Below are positions 41,864-51,330 of a DNA stretch of 64,000 nucleotides, in pieces (the stretch's first letter is position 1; every line of letters starts with the position of its first letter). The DNA comes from Symbiodinium natans. Lineage: Eukaryota; Sar; Dinophyceae; Suessiales; Symbiodiniaceae. The position numbers and the translations under genes are program-made. The stretch lies in contig CAJNDS010000249.1 of NCBI GenBank assembly GCA_905221605.1, positions 1-64,000 on the forward strand. Reading direction: 5' to 3'. The notes under the pieces are model-generated. The model was not told the origin of the DNA. It was given only the letters and a program-made list of their open reading frames with translations, and did no database searches.

Positions 41864-41935
41864 CGTCTTTTCCAACGGCCAGCGATGCGAACAACTGCCG
41901 CACATATAGCGAATGCAGAGCTGTTTTGTGGACCA
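41864..41935 (-). CDS. Minus-strand exon, helical
   Basis: ALHSLYVRQLFASLAVGKD leads to the donor GTATGC. The upstream border is uncertain. Hydrophobic and basic residues suggest an amphipathic helix. Confidence 0.45.
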
Positions 41936-42384
41936 GAAACAGAAATCAAAATAACCTACATCAAAAAACCCAAATAACCGCTTGCATCCTTGAAGGCCAG
42001 CTGGCCTCGAGTACGCACAGACTCACTCACTCACTCACACGCGCGCACACACACACACACACTTCACACTTACCTTTTTGCAAACCCAGGACGAATCCTG
42101 TTAGTTAGAGGTTACATTTGATGGTGAGATGTTTTCGTGGATTTGGGTCTAGTCCACCGACCTTTTAATGCATGCCAGCGACATCACAGATGTCCAGGCA
42201 CTGCCACGGCAGGTACGTCGCACGACTGCATTGCTTGTGTCTTCGTTGGCGGATGCCGAGCAATGAGTCCATCCGCCCCCTGCTGAAAAGGAATGAACTG
42301 ACTTAGCTCTTTGCTATCAGAGTGGTACACACACACAAGCGAGAGAGAGAGAGAGAGAGAGAGATCCATCTGGGCACCTGGCTC

Positions 42385-42405
42385 CTGCCTCTGATCCTCC
42401 ACTTC
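42385..42405 (-). CDS. Short minus-strand coding segment
   Basis: GCTAAGCAG|G then EVEDQRQ(EP), a charged helix that runs into a CT microsatellite (42343-42364 on the complementary strand). The frame continues through it as SLSLSL, so the exon must end before. Confidence 0.35.
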
Positions 42406-42701
42406 CTGCTTAGCACGTTATAGGATACGCACCCGTTTCTGTCGACGTGAACCAGGCAGATATGTGGGGTGGAAATGGGTGGAAGTAGCGTCCAGATATG
42501 TACTGACTGCACATGCTGCCGTTGCGTTTCCCGAATTCCGGGGCCGCGCTGGGCTCCATGGCCCCACCTAGAAGCTGGCATTGTGGCTTCGGGACATACA
42601 GTATGCTCCGATACTCAAACCCCCATGCTCAGCAGAACTGGGGATGTCTTGTCTGCCTCCAAGGCGAAAACCTCCAAAACGGGGGGGGGGGGGCCCTAAA
42701 C

Positions 42702-42749
42702 AGCGTCCTGGAGTTGGTCGGCCAGGCGCTCCACAGTGTCCCGCGAGTC
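42702..42749 (-). CDS. Coiled-coil gene exon, 16 codons, poly-C acceptor
   Basis: The acceptor CTCGAG|G lies directly behind a run of about 24 C on the minus strand, which would serve as the polypyrimidine tract; donor GTTTAG. It reads DSRDTVERLADQLQDA, phase 0 at both ends. Confidence 0.6.
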
Positions 42750-42856
42750 CTCGAGGGGGGGGGGGGGGGGGGGGGGGTGGATTTGCTTCCAACACTCCTG
42801 TGTACGCCAACTGAACCCTTCAAGTTTCTCACAGTCAACATCATGCCTTCCAACAC

Positions 42857-42900
42857 CCAAGAAACATAAGGCGGACGCCTCTGAGGCTGCCCCTTGCTCC
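42857..42900 (-). CDS. Minus-strand exon
   Basis: CTCGCGCTCAG|G acceptor, GTGTTG donor: EQGAASEASALCFL between single bases. The phase does not fit the exon at 42749, so an exon between them is missing or one border is wrong. Confidence 0.45.
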
Positions 42901-43080
42901 CTGAGCGCGAGCAGGAATGCAGGAGTAAAGAATTAGGGGGAATTAGGGGAATTCATGCACAGACTTCAGGCTCCACTGACAGCAGCCAACCCTAATGATA
43001 AGTGCCGCCTGCATGCGCTGCAACTCACCCCACAAAACACATCGAGAAATGTAGACTGTGTAGGAGGATTGGCCAGACAC

Positions 43081-43137
43081 CCCAAGTTTGAAGGATTCTG
43101 CTGAAAAGTGATCGGCAATGAGGCTCCGACCCTCCTC
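43081..43137 (-). CDS. Minus-strand exon, 19 codons
   Basis: GCCCTCAAG|G acceptor, GTGTCT donor, phase 0 at both ends: EEGRSLIADHFSAESFKLG. Strong codon bias. Confidence 0.55.
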
Positions 43138-43719
43138 CTTGAGGGCTCAGGAGGTCTTCGCCGATCTCCTGTGCTTCGAGTTACTACGCAGGTTTAGGGC
43201 TGTGGGCTGCTGCGAACGGTAAGAACACGGGATGAAAAACAAAATGCATGGGTGTGTATACGTGTATATGGGGCTTAAGGGTGGAGGGTGCACATAGGGC
43301 TCCAAAATAAGGAAGTAGGGCTTGGGATGTGATGGCCACAGGGCTTGGAACTGCGCCTAACGGTGGTAGGGCTAGAGGGCGTAGTTCATGATTTCATTGG
43401 CGCATATTGCGGAGTCCCTGGGTTTAGCCTAAGAAATCATTATGCCGTTAGGGCGATCTTGTGCGCGCGCCCGTCATCAAGTAATGAACTAGGCAGGTGT
43501 GGTCCTTGCCCTGAACCTGCCAGCTCTACAGCCCCAGCAATTTGGACAATTATCTCTGATGTTCATGACACGTGATACTTGCCTTAAACCCTTAGGCGCT
43601 ATAGAATTCATGCGAGAACATGGAGGTGCAACACAAGGTAGCAGCTTAAGACACAAACAAATCCCCACAGTTGTGTTTCGAAACCCTGCATCCGAAGTCC
43701 CTACAACGACAATCTGCAC

Positions 43720-43764
43720 CTCGCCCGCATCGAGGGCGGCCTGAATCGCTGCGCGGCGCTTGGC
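43720..43764 (-). CDS. Coiled-coil gene exon, 15 codons
   Basis: CTCTCTCACTCCAG|G acceptor with a good pyrimidine tract, GTGCAG donor, phase 0 at both ends: AKRRAAIQAALDAGE. Without the donor the frame would continue VQIVVVGTSDAGF, which also looks protein-like. Confidence 0.6.
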
Positions 43765-43896
43765 CTGGAGTGAGAGAGTACATGCAGAAGAGCTTTGTGG
43801 GTGCTGCATGGCCTAGGGACGGCAAGATCTACTGTCTGGGCTTTTCTCAACTTCTTAGTGCAGGGAAGCCCTGGCCATCTCTCTTCCCTTCTCAGG

Positions 43897-43971
43897 AGCT
43901 ACTACTAATAATACTACTACTACTACTATTATTACGACTACGACTACGACCACTATTACTACGACCACTAT

Positions 43972-44034
<63 letters not shown>

Positions 44035-44065
44035 GACTACTACTACGACGACTCCTACTACTACG

Positions 44066-44110
<45 letters not shown>

Positions 44111-44111
44111 G

Positions 44112-44165
<54 letters not shown>

Positions 44166-44205
44166 TTACGACTACGACTACGACCACTATTACTACGACC
44201 ACTAT

Positions 44206-44300
<95 letters not shown>

Positions 44301-44324
44301 CTACTCCTACTCCTACTCCTACTC

Positions 44325-44367
<43 letters not shown>

Positions 44368-44396
44368 TACTGCTACGGCTACGGCTACTGCTACTA
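43897..44396 (+). repeat. TAC triplet array with CCTACT and TGC parts
   Basis: About 0.5 kb of TAC triplets with interspersed TAT, GAC and GAT, and terminal CCTACT, GCT and GGCTAC units. Runs of L, V, A and S in all frames are artefacts. Confidence 0.95.
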
Positions 44397-44530
44397 TCTC
44401 TCGCTTTGATGCCCCTGCATTGCAAGCCAGGGCTTCGTGATTTGCCCTCTCAGGGTTGGGGTTCGCCACCCACCGCTGCCTTCTCAAAGGCTTCTTGCTC
44501 ACTTTGTTTCGGGTTTTGTAAGCTTGGTAC

Positions 44531-44600
44531 CTATCAGCCATTCCTGTTCGGGTGCTACTCATCACTTCCTTCACGGCTCGGAGCTTGTCACGCATCACTC
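44531..44600 (-). CDS. Coiled-coil gene exon, 22 codons
   Basis: CCATCAAG|G acceptor, GTACCA donor: VMRDKLRAVKEVMSSTRTGM and AD between two-base ends. The frame stays open downstream of the donor, so the exon could be longer. Confidence 0.55.
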
Positions 44601-44647
44601 CTTGATGGGTGGCTTGGAAGGTTGGTTGTGACGATAGGCACGTGCAC

Positions 44648-44689
44648 TTCGGAGACAATTCGTGCACCTGCAGTTGTTCTGATTTTGGC
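44648..44689 (-). CDS. Minus-strand exon
   Basis: AACCTCGCAG|G acceptor, GTGCAC donor: AKIRTTAGARIVSE; alternatively it extends to VHVPI before GTCACA. Its phase does not match 44600, so one border is uncertain. Confidence 0.45.
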
Positions 44690-45021
44690 CTGCGAGGTTT
44701 GCTGGAAGATGGCCTGAGGCTACACCCTAGCATTCAGCGATCTTGGGGGAAGTCCGAAGCTTTCTACTTCGGCTGTCCTTCAGTAGAGGAGCTCACAGCT
44801 CAAGCAAGCCTCCGCGCTATCTCACAGGCTATTGCTTGTCTGTTGTCTGTGCAGACACTGTAGGCCATGGACACTGAAAAGTGCCACTGCCTACCTTATT
44901 AATCAACTCTGCAGCGCACTTGAAGTATAAAGAGAGATGCTCAACCCTCAAACCTGCATAAGCTGGTTCAAGAGCCCTGACAAGCCAAACCACAAAGCCC
45001 AGACCAGCCTCCTCCTCCTTC

Positions 45022-45073
45022 TTCGAACCTCTGTCGATGCCCGCCTGGCTGTGGAGGCGCTCTTGAAAGTTTG
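45022..45073 (-). CDS. Possible minus-strand exon
   Basis: ACTTTCAAG then SASTARRASTE before GTTCGA. The same frame is open upstream to 45244 (DVTALLVKVSVKAPPPWKLR), with an alternative GTGTCT donor after DVTALLVK. The borders are unresolved. Confidence 0.35.
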
Positions 45074-45405
45074 GGGGAGGCTTAGGCTCAGGAAAATCAG
45101 GAGGTAGTTGGCAGCCTTTACAAAGCAAAGAAGAAGGATGTCGGTGCGGAGTTTCCAGGGCGGCGGAGCCTTGACAGACACCTTAACCAAAAGCGCGGTG
45201 ACATCCTGTGACCGGCCCCTGTTTGAGCTTCCTCCATCCTTCAAAAGGCGGCATTAAACAGGAAAAGTCTCCTAGCACATAAGGAGCGGTAAACGGCAAA
45301 GTAGTTGAAGGCTTGGTTGATGGAAGGCTGTTTCCGAAACGCTGCTATGGTACCATCAATTGCCTGTGGCTGCGAAGCTGAGCAGGGCCATACTGTGCAC
45401 TCAAA

Positions 45406-45456
45406 TGCTTGGCAGCTCGGGCTCCCGACTCTGGCGAAGGTCTTCTTCGTGGCGAC
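45406..45456 (-). CDS. Coiled-coil gene exon
   Basis: GCTGCGCAG|G acceptor, then RHEEDLRQSREPELPS and a stop four codons on; the donor is not seen. Very high charge and strong codon bias. Confidence 0.5.
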
Positions 45457-46079
45457 CTGCGCAGCTCTCGTGTTTGTAGAGCACTAAATTTGTAGCACTT
45501 TAGGATTTTAGGCTTTAGGAATGTTGGAACTGACGCAAAGTGGTTGGAGTGCTACTGCTAGGATTTCGGTATCAAAAAGGTCATGTGGTGTTATGGGACT
45601 TTGCTACCTGACCTTCAGCCAACCAGTCAGAGCACCAAACAGACTAACCACGACACCACAACACCACAAACCATCCTAATGCTCGTAGATGCAGCTGCGC
45701 AAACAATGGTTTGAGCACACTATCTACTGCAAAAAGCAAAAGCAGCTCGGGGCGAAGATGTGGCTGGGCTACGCCATTGGTATGATTTAGGAGCCAAACT
45801 TTTCGGACTTCGGATCATGCACGATTTGCATGCTTCATCCACTACTGGAGCCCTACGCCTCGTGCCCCGCACAAACCCACCGAATCCATTTTATGACTGA
45901 ATTTCAGGGGAGGAAAATTTGAAAACGTCCATAGGTTGGGAGGCTTTTTTGGCAAGCAACATTTGGACAAGCTGATGACTGACTGAGAGCTTCAGTTTTA
46001 CACGGCTTGTTTTATCCTTCAGATCTATTCGCGCAACTTTGCATTGACAGTAGGCAGGGGAGGTTCGGACGGTGATCGT
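45457..46079. other. No firm gene
   Basis: Short frames only; the lower half of the long minus-strand ORF 46352-45891 lies here without clear bias. Confidence 0.4.
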
Positions 46080-46308
46080 CCTCTGGGAGGTCACAACCGC
46101 GATCGCATGCACAGACAGCGAGCCTTCCTCACACCCAGAACCCAGAAGGAAGCTCCGATGGGATGCAATAAAATGAGGGGAGATCCACAACACGCCAAAC
46201 TCAAGCTTTGCATCCTTGAACTCGGGGTGGGAATGGGAGGTTAAGTCCTGATGTCCCAATGAAGCCTTGCTGTCGCGAGGGTAGACAGGCCAGCCGCAGT
46301 GGGCGCAC
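46080..46308 (-). CDS. Minus-strand exon, unknown globular protein
   Basis: AACTCAG|G acceptor, then CAHCGWPVYPRDSKASLGHQ, DLTSHSHPEFKDAKLEFGVL, WISPHFIASHRSFLLGSGCE and EGSLSVHAIAVVTSQRTI. The CAHC and scattered His/Cys could bind metal. Strong GC3 bias. The donor is not fixed. Unlike the coiled-coil exons on either side, this is a folded-domain composition. Confidence 0.5.
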
Positions 46309-46334
46309 CTGAGTTGGGGCAAACATGAACCCAC

Positions 46335-46384
46335 GCCGAATCGAGGCCCCAAGCTCGATGGCCTTCACCCTCCATTCCATAGAG
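46335..46384 (-). CDS. Minus-strand exon
   Basis: GGGAG acceptor, GTGGGT donor: SMEWRVKAIELGASIR with one base on each side. A helical segment directly upstream of the CAHC exon. Confidence 0.5.
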
Positions 46385-46569
46385 CTCCCTCCCACTCGGC
46401 CAAAGACCTTTGGCCAATTGATTTTCAAGCCACACCGAAACTTCCCACAAAACACAAACATGTGAAGAACTTGCCGGAATCCTTGGGTTTTAAATGAGAG
46501 GAGTTTTTAGGGGGTAGCCAGACTGGGCGTTATTGGAGTCGGACACCAAATCCCCCCCACCTTGGTTCA

Positions 46570-46810
46570 CAATTTGTTCAAGTCTTTTGGGGTCGAGATG
46601 GGTCGAGGATCGGCGTTCTTTCTTGCAGGGTCAGGATGAAGAATGTCAGTGTTGGTCTCAGCTCTCCAGAGATCTGTGCTACGCCTGCTACGCTTCTGGT
46701 ATAGCCCGGCCAGCCGTTTCGCAAACCCTCCAGATCGAGCTTCATGTAGTTCGTGAAAAGGCATCTTCGACATAACCATGTTAATATCTCGCCAAGTCCA
46801 TCCCCAATCC
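46570..46810 (-). CDS. Unresolved minus-strand coding region
   Basis: Two overlapping frames are open: WRDINMVMSKMPFHELHEAR, then SGGFAKRLAGLYQKRSRRST; and YMKLDLEGLRNGWPGYTRSV, then AGVAQISGELRPTLTFFILT. Codon bias does not separate them. At least one is probably an exon. Confidence 0.35.
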
Positions 46811-46833
46811 ATGTTCCAGTGTGTACCGGATCA

Positions 46834-46938
46834 TGTTGGAATTGCCAGCATGCGTGCAGCCTCGCACCTTGTAAGCATTTTGACCTCAACCAGCTGCAGG
46901 ATGTCCTTTGCATGGCATCCACAACACGTTCGACAGGC
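46834..46938 (-). CDS. Minus-strand exon with Cys cluster and helix
   Basis: GCCACAG|G acceptor; phase 0, joining 47028-47280. ACRTCCGCHAKDILQLVEVK, then MLTRCEAARMLAIPT, up to a TGA at 46831-46833. No GT precedes the stop, so either the exon ends at a non-GT donor or this is a terminus. C..CC.CH may bind metal. Confidence 0.5.
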
Positions 46939-47027
46939 CTGTGGCATGAGGACCAAACTCAACGGCTGCGGCAATCGTACCTTCCCAAGTGCCGTTAAGC
47001 ATGACCAGCGACTCGGAACGAGTATAC

Positions 47028-47280
47028 TTGATCATGCATCTCCAAGACTTTGTCCACGTGCTCTGAAACCAACCAACGCCCATGCCCAGAGACTTTGGGC
47101 TCGCGAGTATACACGATTGATCTGATGGGCTCCTGCGGATGTACGCTGAGCATGTGCTGCCGCATGTTTCTGAAGAGCTTCCAGCTCCGCAGAAGTTCCG
47201 GGTGGCTCACTGCAGCAACAGGCACCAGCACGAAAAGCGTCTTGGCACGGACAGTGCGCCCTCGCGGAATGAACTTGGCT
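47028..47280 (-). CDS. Minus-strand exon, 84 codons, canonical sites
   Basis: Acceptor ACATTTTTCAACAG and donor GTATAC bound exactly one base plus 84 codons: AKFIPRGRTVRAKTLFVLVP, VAAVSHPELLRSWKLFRNMR, QHMLSVHPQEPIRSIVYTRE, PKVSGHGRWLVSEHVDKVLE and MHDQ. TLFVLVPVAAV reads as a buried beta strand and the rest as helices, a Rossmann-like pattern. No family was recognised. This is the best single exon of the 46-48 kb cluster. Confidence 0.6.
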
Positions 47281-47509
47281 CTGTTGAAAAATGTCGGATC
47301 AAACCACGCCAAGAACTCCCCCGTTTTGGTGAAAGTCTTCAGAATGCAACCTGGATTCAGACGGATGGAGGAATGTCATGGTTCGCTGCCCCGTAGATAT
47401 CCGGAGATAAACCTTCCAAAAGCGGACCCTCGAAAGAAAACTGCCGATCCTCTCAAATGCTCGGCGCGCGTAGATTAGCCAATTTTTGCCATGAACCAGT
47501 TCGTCTAAC

Positions 47510-47597
47510 CGGCACTTCTCGCAACTTCGCTGTCCTTGCAACCTACAATAAGAATCTTCCAGTCTTGGGCTACACCTCCCGACAGTATCTCGACAAC
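47510..47597 (-). CDS. Minus-strand exon, beta/alpha segment
   Basis: GCATCAAG|G acceptor, GTTAGA donor: VVEILSGGVAQDWKILIVGC, then KDSEVARSA plus one base. DWKILIVG resembles the strand that opens the donor-sugar site of GT-B glycosyltransferases; this is suggestive only. Exact phase with 47643-47733. A following segment (FFRGSAFGRFISGYLRGSEP, about 47360-47425) fits the phase but lacks a clear donor. Confidence 0.5.
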
Positions 47598-47642
47598 CTT
47601 GATGCTTCGGCTGGCATCCAACCCAATTAGCTTTTCTGATAC

Positions 47643-47733
47643 CTGAAGCGCCTGGTGTCTCTTGTTGTTGCAGCGAGCTGATGCCAGTAGCTGTGCCTCT
47701 TTTGGGTTGAAGTGCTCGGAGGTACACTGCGCA
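47643..47733 (-). CDS. Minus-strand exon, 30 codons
   Basis: CATGACAG acceptor, canonical GTATCAG donor: one base then AQCTSEHFNPKEAQLLASAR and CNNKRHQALQ. Its first base completes AGT with the exon at 47798-47860 and it ends in phase 0. Confidence 0.6.
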
Positions 47734-47797
47734 CTGTCATGGGAAAACCAGGACGTGAAAGACGTGGCATTGGCATTCAAACGTTGCTGTCCCACAC

Positions 47798-47860
47798 CTG
47801 TCTGCTCCAACAAAAACCAGTGACGAGTTCTGCTCAGAATGTAGCGGGAACATCGACACC
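47798..47860 (-). CDS. Minus-strand exon, 20 codons
   Basis: Pyrimidine-rich acceptor ATTGTTTTCAG|G, GTGTGG donor: VSMFPLHSEQNSSLVFVGAD plus two bases. A three-exon chain with exact phase runs from here down to 47510. Confidence 0.6.
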
Positions 47861-47926
47861 CTGAAAACAATGGTCAGCTTAGCCAGCTTCGCCATGGCCG
47901 CACAGCTGGAGTGATTGACATGGGAC

Positions 47927-48217
47927 TTAATGACTCAGCTCAAGTTGTCGTTGCAGTTCTTCTCCGGTGACCCCTGGAACGTCTCTGCTACGGCATTTCG
48001 ATTCGCTGTGAAACTTGAGTGGACCTCCTGCTCGGGCTTTCTTGCAAAAAGGCAGCAAACAGCATCTGGAAACAACATCATGGAGCTGAATGGCTGAGTA
48101 TGTACCCAAGAGCTGCCCAGACGCTCGACGCACTTCGGAATGGTCAGGGGGTCGAGATCTGCACCGTCGGGCGACTCCTTTCTGGAGAAAAGTGCGCAGG
48201 CGCTTCTTGGCGGACAA
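47927..48217 (-). CDS. Minus-strand open region, probably two or three exons
   Basis: One frame is open for 96 codons (KKRLRTFLQKGVARRCRSRP ... GVTGEELQRQLELSH). Within it are plausible exons: DVPGVTGEELQRQLEL after GTAGCAG (about 47935-47983), and in another frame MLFAAFLQESPSRRSTQ after TTTCCAG, before GTTTCA (about 48005-48057). The first is helical. Confidence 0.4.
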   Translation of the reverse strand: MSAKKRLRTFLQKGVARRCRSRPPDHSEVRRASGQLLGTYSAIQLHDVVSRCCLLPFCKKARAGGPLKFHSESKCRSRDVPGVTGEELQRQLELSH

Positions 48218-48348
48218 AAAAGAAATTGAAAAAACTAGGCCCGAGAAGGCCTTTTCCTTCCTAAATTGGGGTTGGGCTCGAGGTCTTAGTCCTTTGGGTC
48301 TGAGTTCTGCGAGGGTGTTTCGGATTTGGGCTCAAAATTTGCAGCCGG

Positions 48349-48470
48349 TCACTCTTGGCAGGAAATCCAGAAAAATGTCTCAACTTCTTCCAGGCTCAAT
48401 AAGAACCCGCCCCAAACCTGCACCCCACACTCATGTCCACAACGAGACACTGCAAAAATATCCTGCGCCC
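48349..48470 (-). CDS. Possible minus-strand exon
   Basis: GGGGCGCAG|G then DIFAVSRCGHECGVQVWGGF and LLSLEEVETFFW. Borders are uncertain. Confidence 0.3.
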
Positions 48471-48595
48471 CAAACCCTGGAAGCTCCTCAGTCCTTGGCC
48501 CCAGCACACCCTGATTTCTACAACCCAAACTCAACCCAGGACTCGAGACACAACACTTTAGCACACAAAATGGGCAGGCCAACCGAGGGGGGGCA

Positions 48596-48645
48596 AAGGG
48601 GGGGGGGGGGGGCCCCAACGGAACGGGGGGGGGGGGACAGGGGCC
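48596..48645. repeat. Poly-G runs
   Basis: Two to three G homopolymers of about 10-15 nt around GCCCCAACGGAAC. On the minus strand they lie just downstream of the coiled-coil segment at 48661-48705. Confidence 0.9.
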
Positions 48646-48660
48646 GATGACAGGCCTGGA

Positions 48661-48705
48661 GCTCTGTGAACTTGGCCCGGAGCTGTCGAGCATTCTCGAC
48701 CTTTG
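48661..48705 (-). CDS. Coiled-coil gene exon
   Basis: GATGCAAAG|G then VENARQLRAKFTELQ, ending at CCAG|GCCTGT (GC donor) or continuing ACHRPL to GTCCCC. An all-helical composition with strong bias. Confidence 0.55.
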
Positions 48706-48845
48706 CATCGGGATGCGAGGATTTCTGTGGATTCCGGACAGCGGTCAAATTTCAACTCTGCTGCTCCCAGGGTGATGAACCGACTATTTATACTGTCATC
48801 CAATGGCCGAGATGCCGCAGACACTCTGGGAACTTAGCTCATTAC

Positions 48846-48990
48846 CAAACTCTTAGCAGCCCTATGTCTGTTGTTGTCTCTGCAGATGTGATCCCCATTC
48901 TTGGCCAGCTGCTCGCGAGACTGCTTTGTTTTTCTTCTGCATGGCCAGCATAGTCGCGACATTGTTGGCATTGGTCTCAGGCGGGCTCCC
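48846..48990 (-). CDS. Coiled-coil gene exon with apparent one-base frameshift
   Basis: Acceptor AGCTGTTTAG|G and canonical donor GTAATG bound 145 nt. The first part reads PPETNANNVATMLAMQKK; the last part, in a frame shifted by one, reads KQSREQLAKNGDHICRDNNR, then HRAAKSL. The switch falls in an A-rich run (GAAGAAAAACAAAG near 48934). A sequencing error, a real frameshift, or a second acceptor at CATGCAG would each explain it. Confidence 0.5.
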
Positions 48991-49106
48991 CTAAACAGCT
49001 TTGCTTATTCATGCCTACTATTCAATAAGAACATAATCTACTCGAACACTAATTCCCTCCATCCCTACAAGACTTCATTCTTGTTCGAGTGCAGTGGCTC
49101 CACCTA

Positions 49107-49500
49107 AACTCGCCAACGGGGACACATAACGACCAGTTCGGCCCCCGCTCCTCGGCCCCAACACGTAGTCCACTATGATCTTGCTAGCTTAATGAAGCAC
49201 CATGGACAGGAGTTCTAATCCTTGTCACGATTTGGCTAGGTGGTCGAGGCTAATTAATTAGATTTAATGTAGATGCGAATAACATAACATGGAGGGGCTC
49301 TTCTGTTTCGGGCACCCATAACAGTGCATGCGAGGTGGACGAATCACTTTCTCCCATCCGGCCCCGTCCTGACGTTCCCAAACTCAGTCCGCACCTGAAG
49401 CACGGCCCCATAAATACCAAGAGCCAGCCTACCCAGCCACCTCAAGCCGAGATCCACACACAAACTGGATCCCTGTAAACCACACCTTGCTCTAACCTTT
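49107..49500. other. Probable intron
   Basis: No biased frame. Confidence 0.4.
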
Positions 49501-49506
49501 ACATAC

Positions 49507-49616
49507 CGCCTTTGCAACGGAATCCCGGAGTGCGTGCGCCTTTGGCGGTATGTTGCGACCAGAGGCCGCCAGGCGAGTGGTGACCGTCTTGGTGCTTGGA
49601 ACGGCGTGATGCCCAC
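49507..49616 (-). CDS. Minus-strand exon, 36 codons, canonical donor
   Basis: ACCTCAAAG|G acceptor and consensus GTATGT donor: two bases then GHHAVPSTKTVTTRLAASGR and NIPPKAHALRDSVAKA. All three frames are open, but only this one has a consistently G/C third position. Confidence 0.6.
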
Positions 49617-49734
49617 CTTTGAGGTCGGGAATTAGATTCATGCAGTGCCTTTGTTCCCAAAAACATCTCGGATGTTGATGTTGGGTTCTCGTTTAGGTTC
49701 AAGACGCGAGAGAGCGATACTGTACCGGGGAATG

Positions 49735-50200
49735 GCGGCGCGGGGTGAAAGCGAAACGGGGATGAAAACGAAGCTGGGATGAACGAAGTGGGGATGAGAC
49801 CGAAGCGGGTGATCAGAGCCGCGGGGTGAAAACGAAACGGGGATGGAAACGAAACAGGTGAAAACGAAACGGGGATGGCGCGGGGATCACGACGGCGGGA
49901 CGCAAACCTAACGGGGTTGAAACGAAACGGGGATGAAGATGAAACGGGCATGGTGCGGGGATCACAACGAGACGGAGCGAAAACGAAACGGGGCGGCGCC
50001 TGCGGGGATGAAAACGAAACGGCGAGGAACGCGAAACGGTGATGAAAACGATATGGAAACGCAACCGGGAGGGATTTTCGTTGAGTGTATTACGAATGTA
50101 GTACCAGGAGCGAAAACGAAACGGGGTGGCGCCTGCAGGGATGAAAACGAAACAGGAATGACAGCGAAACGGGGATGAAAACGATATGAAACGCAACTGG
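49735..50200 (+). repeat. GAAACGGGGATG minisatellite
   Basis: Degenerate 15-20-bp units of ACGAAACGGGGATGAAA with occasional longer insertions, grading into the satellite that follows. Frames over it (for example PFRFHP) are artefacts. Confidence 0.85.
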
Positions 50201-50430
50201 GGATTATCGTTGAATGCATTCCAAATTATACAAGTGTAGTACCAGGAGGACAGCGCCGCAGGCGTACTGCGGCGCGGGAAGCTGAGGGATTTTCGTTGAA
50301 TTGTAGTATACATGTAGTACTGGGAAAACAGAGCCGGAGGCGCGAGAGCGGACTGCGGCGCGTACGGCGGCGCGGGAAGCTGAGGGATTCTCGTGGAAGT
50401 GTAGTACAAATGTAGTACTGCAATGTGGGG
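50200..50430 (+). repeat. Satellite block A (about 110-bp unit)
   Basis: Two copies of the unit described for block B, directly joined to the GAAACGGGG minisatellite. Confidence 0.8.
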
Positions 50431-51330
50431 CCCTTCAGTTATAACTTAGCAAGCCCAGATACATGTAAGCTATATCTTAGTTTGGGAAGTTAGCCTCGAA
50501 AGTATACTGAGACAAACCTGGCCTTGTTAGGCGACAGAAGTACAAAAATCGCGGCACTCGTGAGAGAGATACGTTTATGCAAATGTTGTTGATAATTTTT
50601 TACATAGATGTATAATTGACGCAGTGTTTCGTTCGTATAGATACATATGTACTTGTCTTCTTCGGCATGTATCTTCTGGTGGATTGGGCTTCCCTGCCTG
50701 AAAAAAGTATCGACACGTTCTTTTTGTGGATACTTTTCTGGATATTCTCTTGTGGTCCCCTTGTGGTCCCCTTGTGGTCCGGATAGGCCGTTTTTGCTTG
50801 TGGCACGGGTCGGTTTCGTGGGATGTCTCGAGGATTTGCTTGTGGTACGCTTGTGGTCCCCTTGTGGTCCGCTTGTGGTCCGCGTGTGGTCCGGTCGACC
50901 TCCCCTTGCAGCTGGCCCAAAAGGAAGTGTCGACCTTCGCTTCGCTCTGCTCCACGCCATGGGCACACATAGTCTATATAACTTGCTCGGTATTCAGCTC
51001 CAAACATACCAAAAGACACTGCATCATTTCTTTACGTGACATGTTTCTAACAAAAACATGTGAAATCCTGTAATTTTCACGCTACTCCGGCCCTTTCTTT
51101 AAAAGATTTACAAAGTATATGAAGCATAGCCCTCGACCTCCATGTGACTGAAACCTCACAAGATACAGCATTTTTTAGTTCTCCAAGTTAGCTAACTGGC
51201 ATGACTTAGTTATAACTGATCCCGTCCAGTTATCCAAGTTGCTCGATTTATAACTCTGACAACCTAACTTATAAGTTATGTTATAAGTTATGTTGCACAA
51301 GATATAACTTGCTCTGTAACTAGCTGAAGG
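50430..51330. mobile_element. Insertion-like segment within the satellite
   Basis: About 0.9 kb of different, AT-richer sequence splits the satellite. Its edges share AGTTATAACTTAG-like words. The interior holds a CTTGTGGTCC decamer repeat (50747-50895) and three overlapping frames of 131-158 codons on the minus strand, in all of which the decamer gives GPQGDHKRTT-type repeats. No known transposase was recognised. An insertion is inferred from the interrupted satellite. Confidence 0.35.

Noticed and set aside
43671-44733. Poly-Leu (348 codons) and poly-Val (292 codons) ORFs
   Set aside because: TAC triplet array. Only the flanking non-repetitive parts contain plausible exons.
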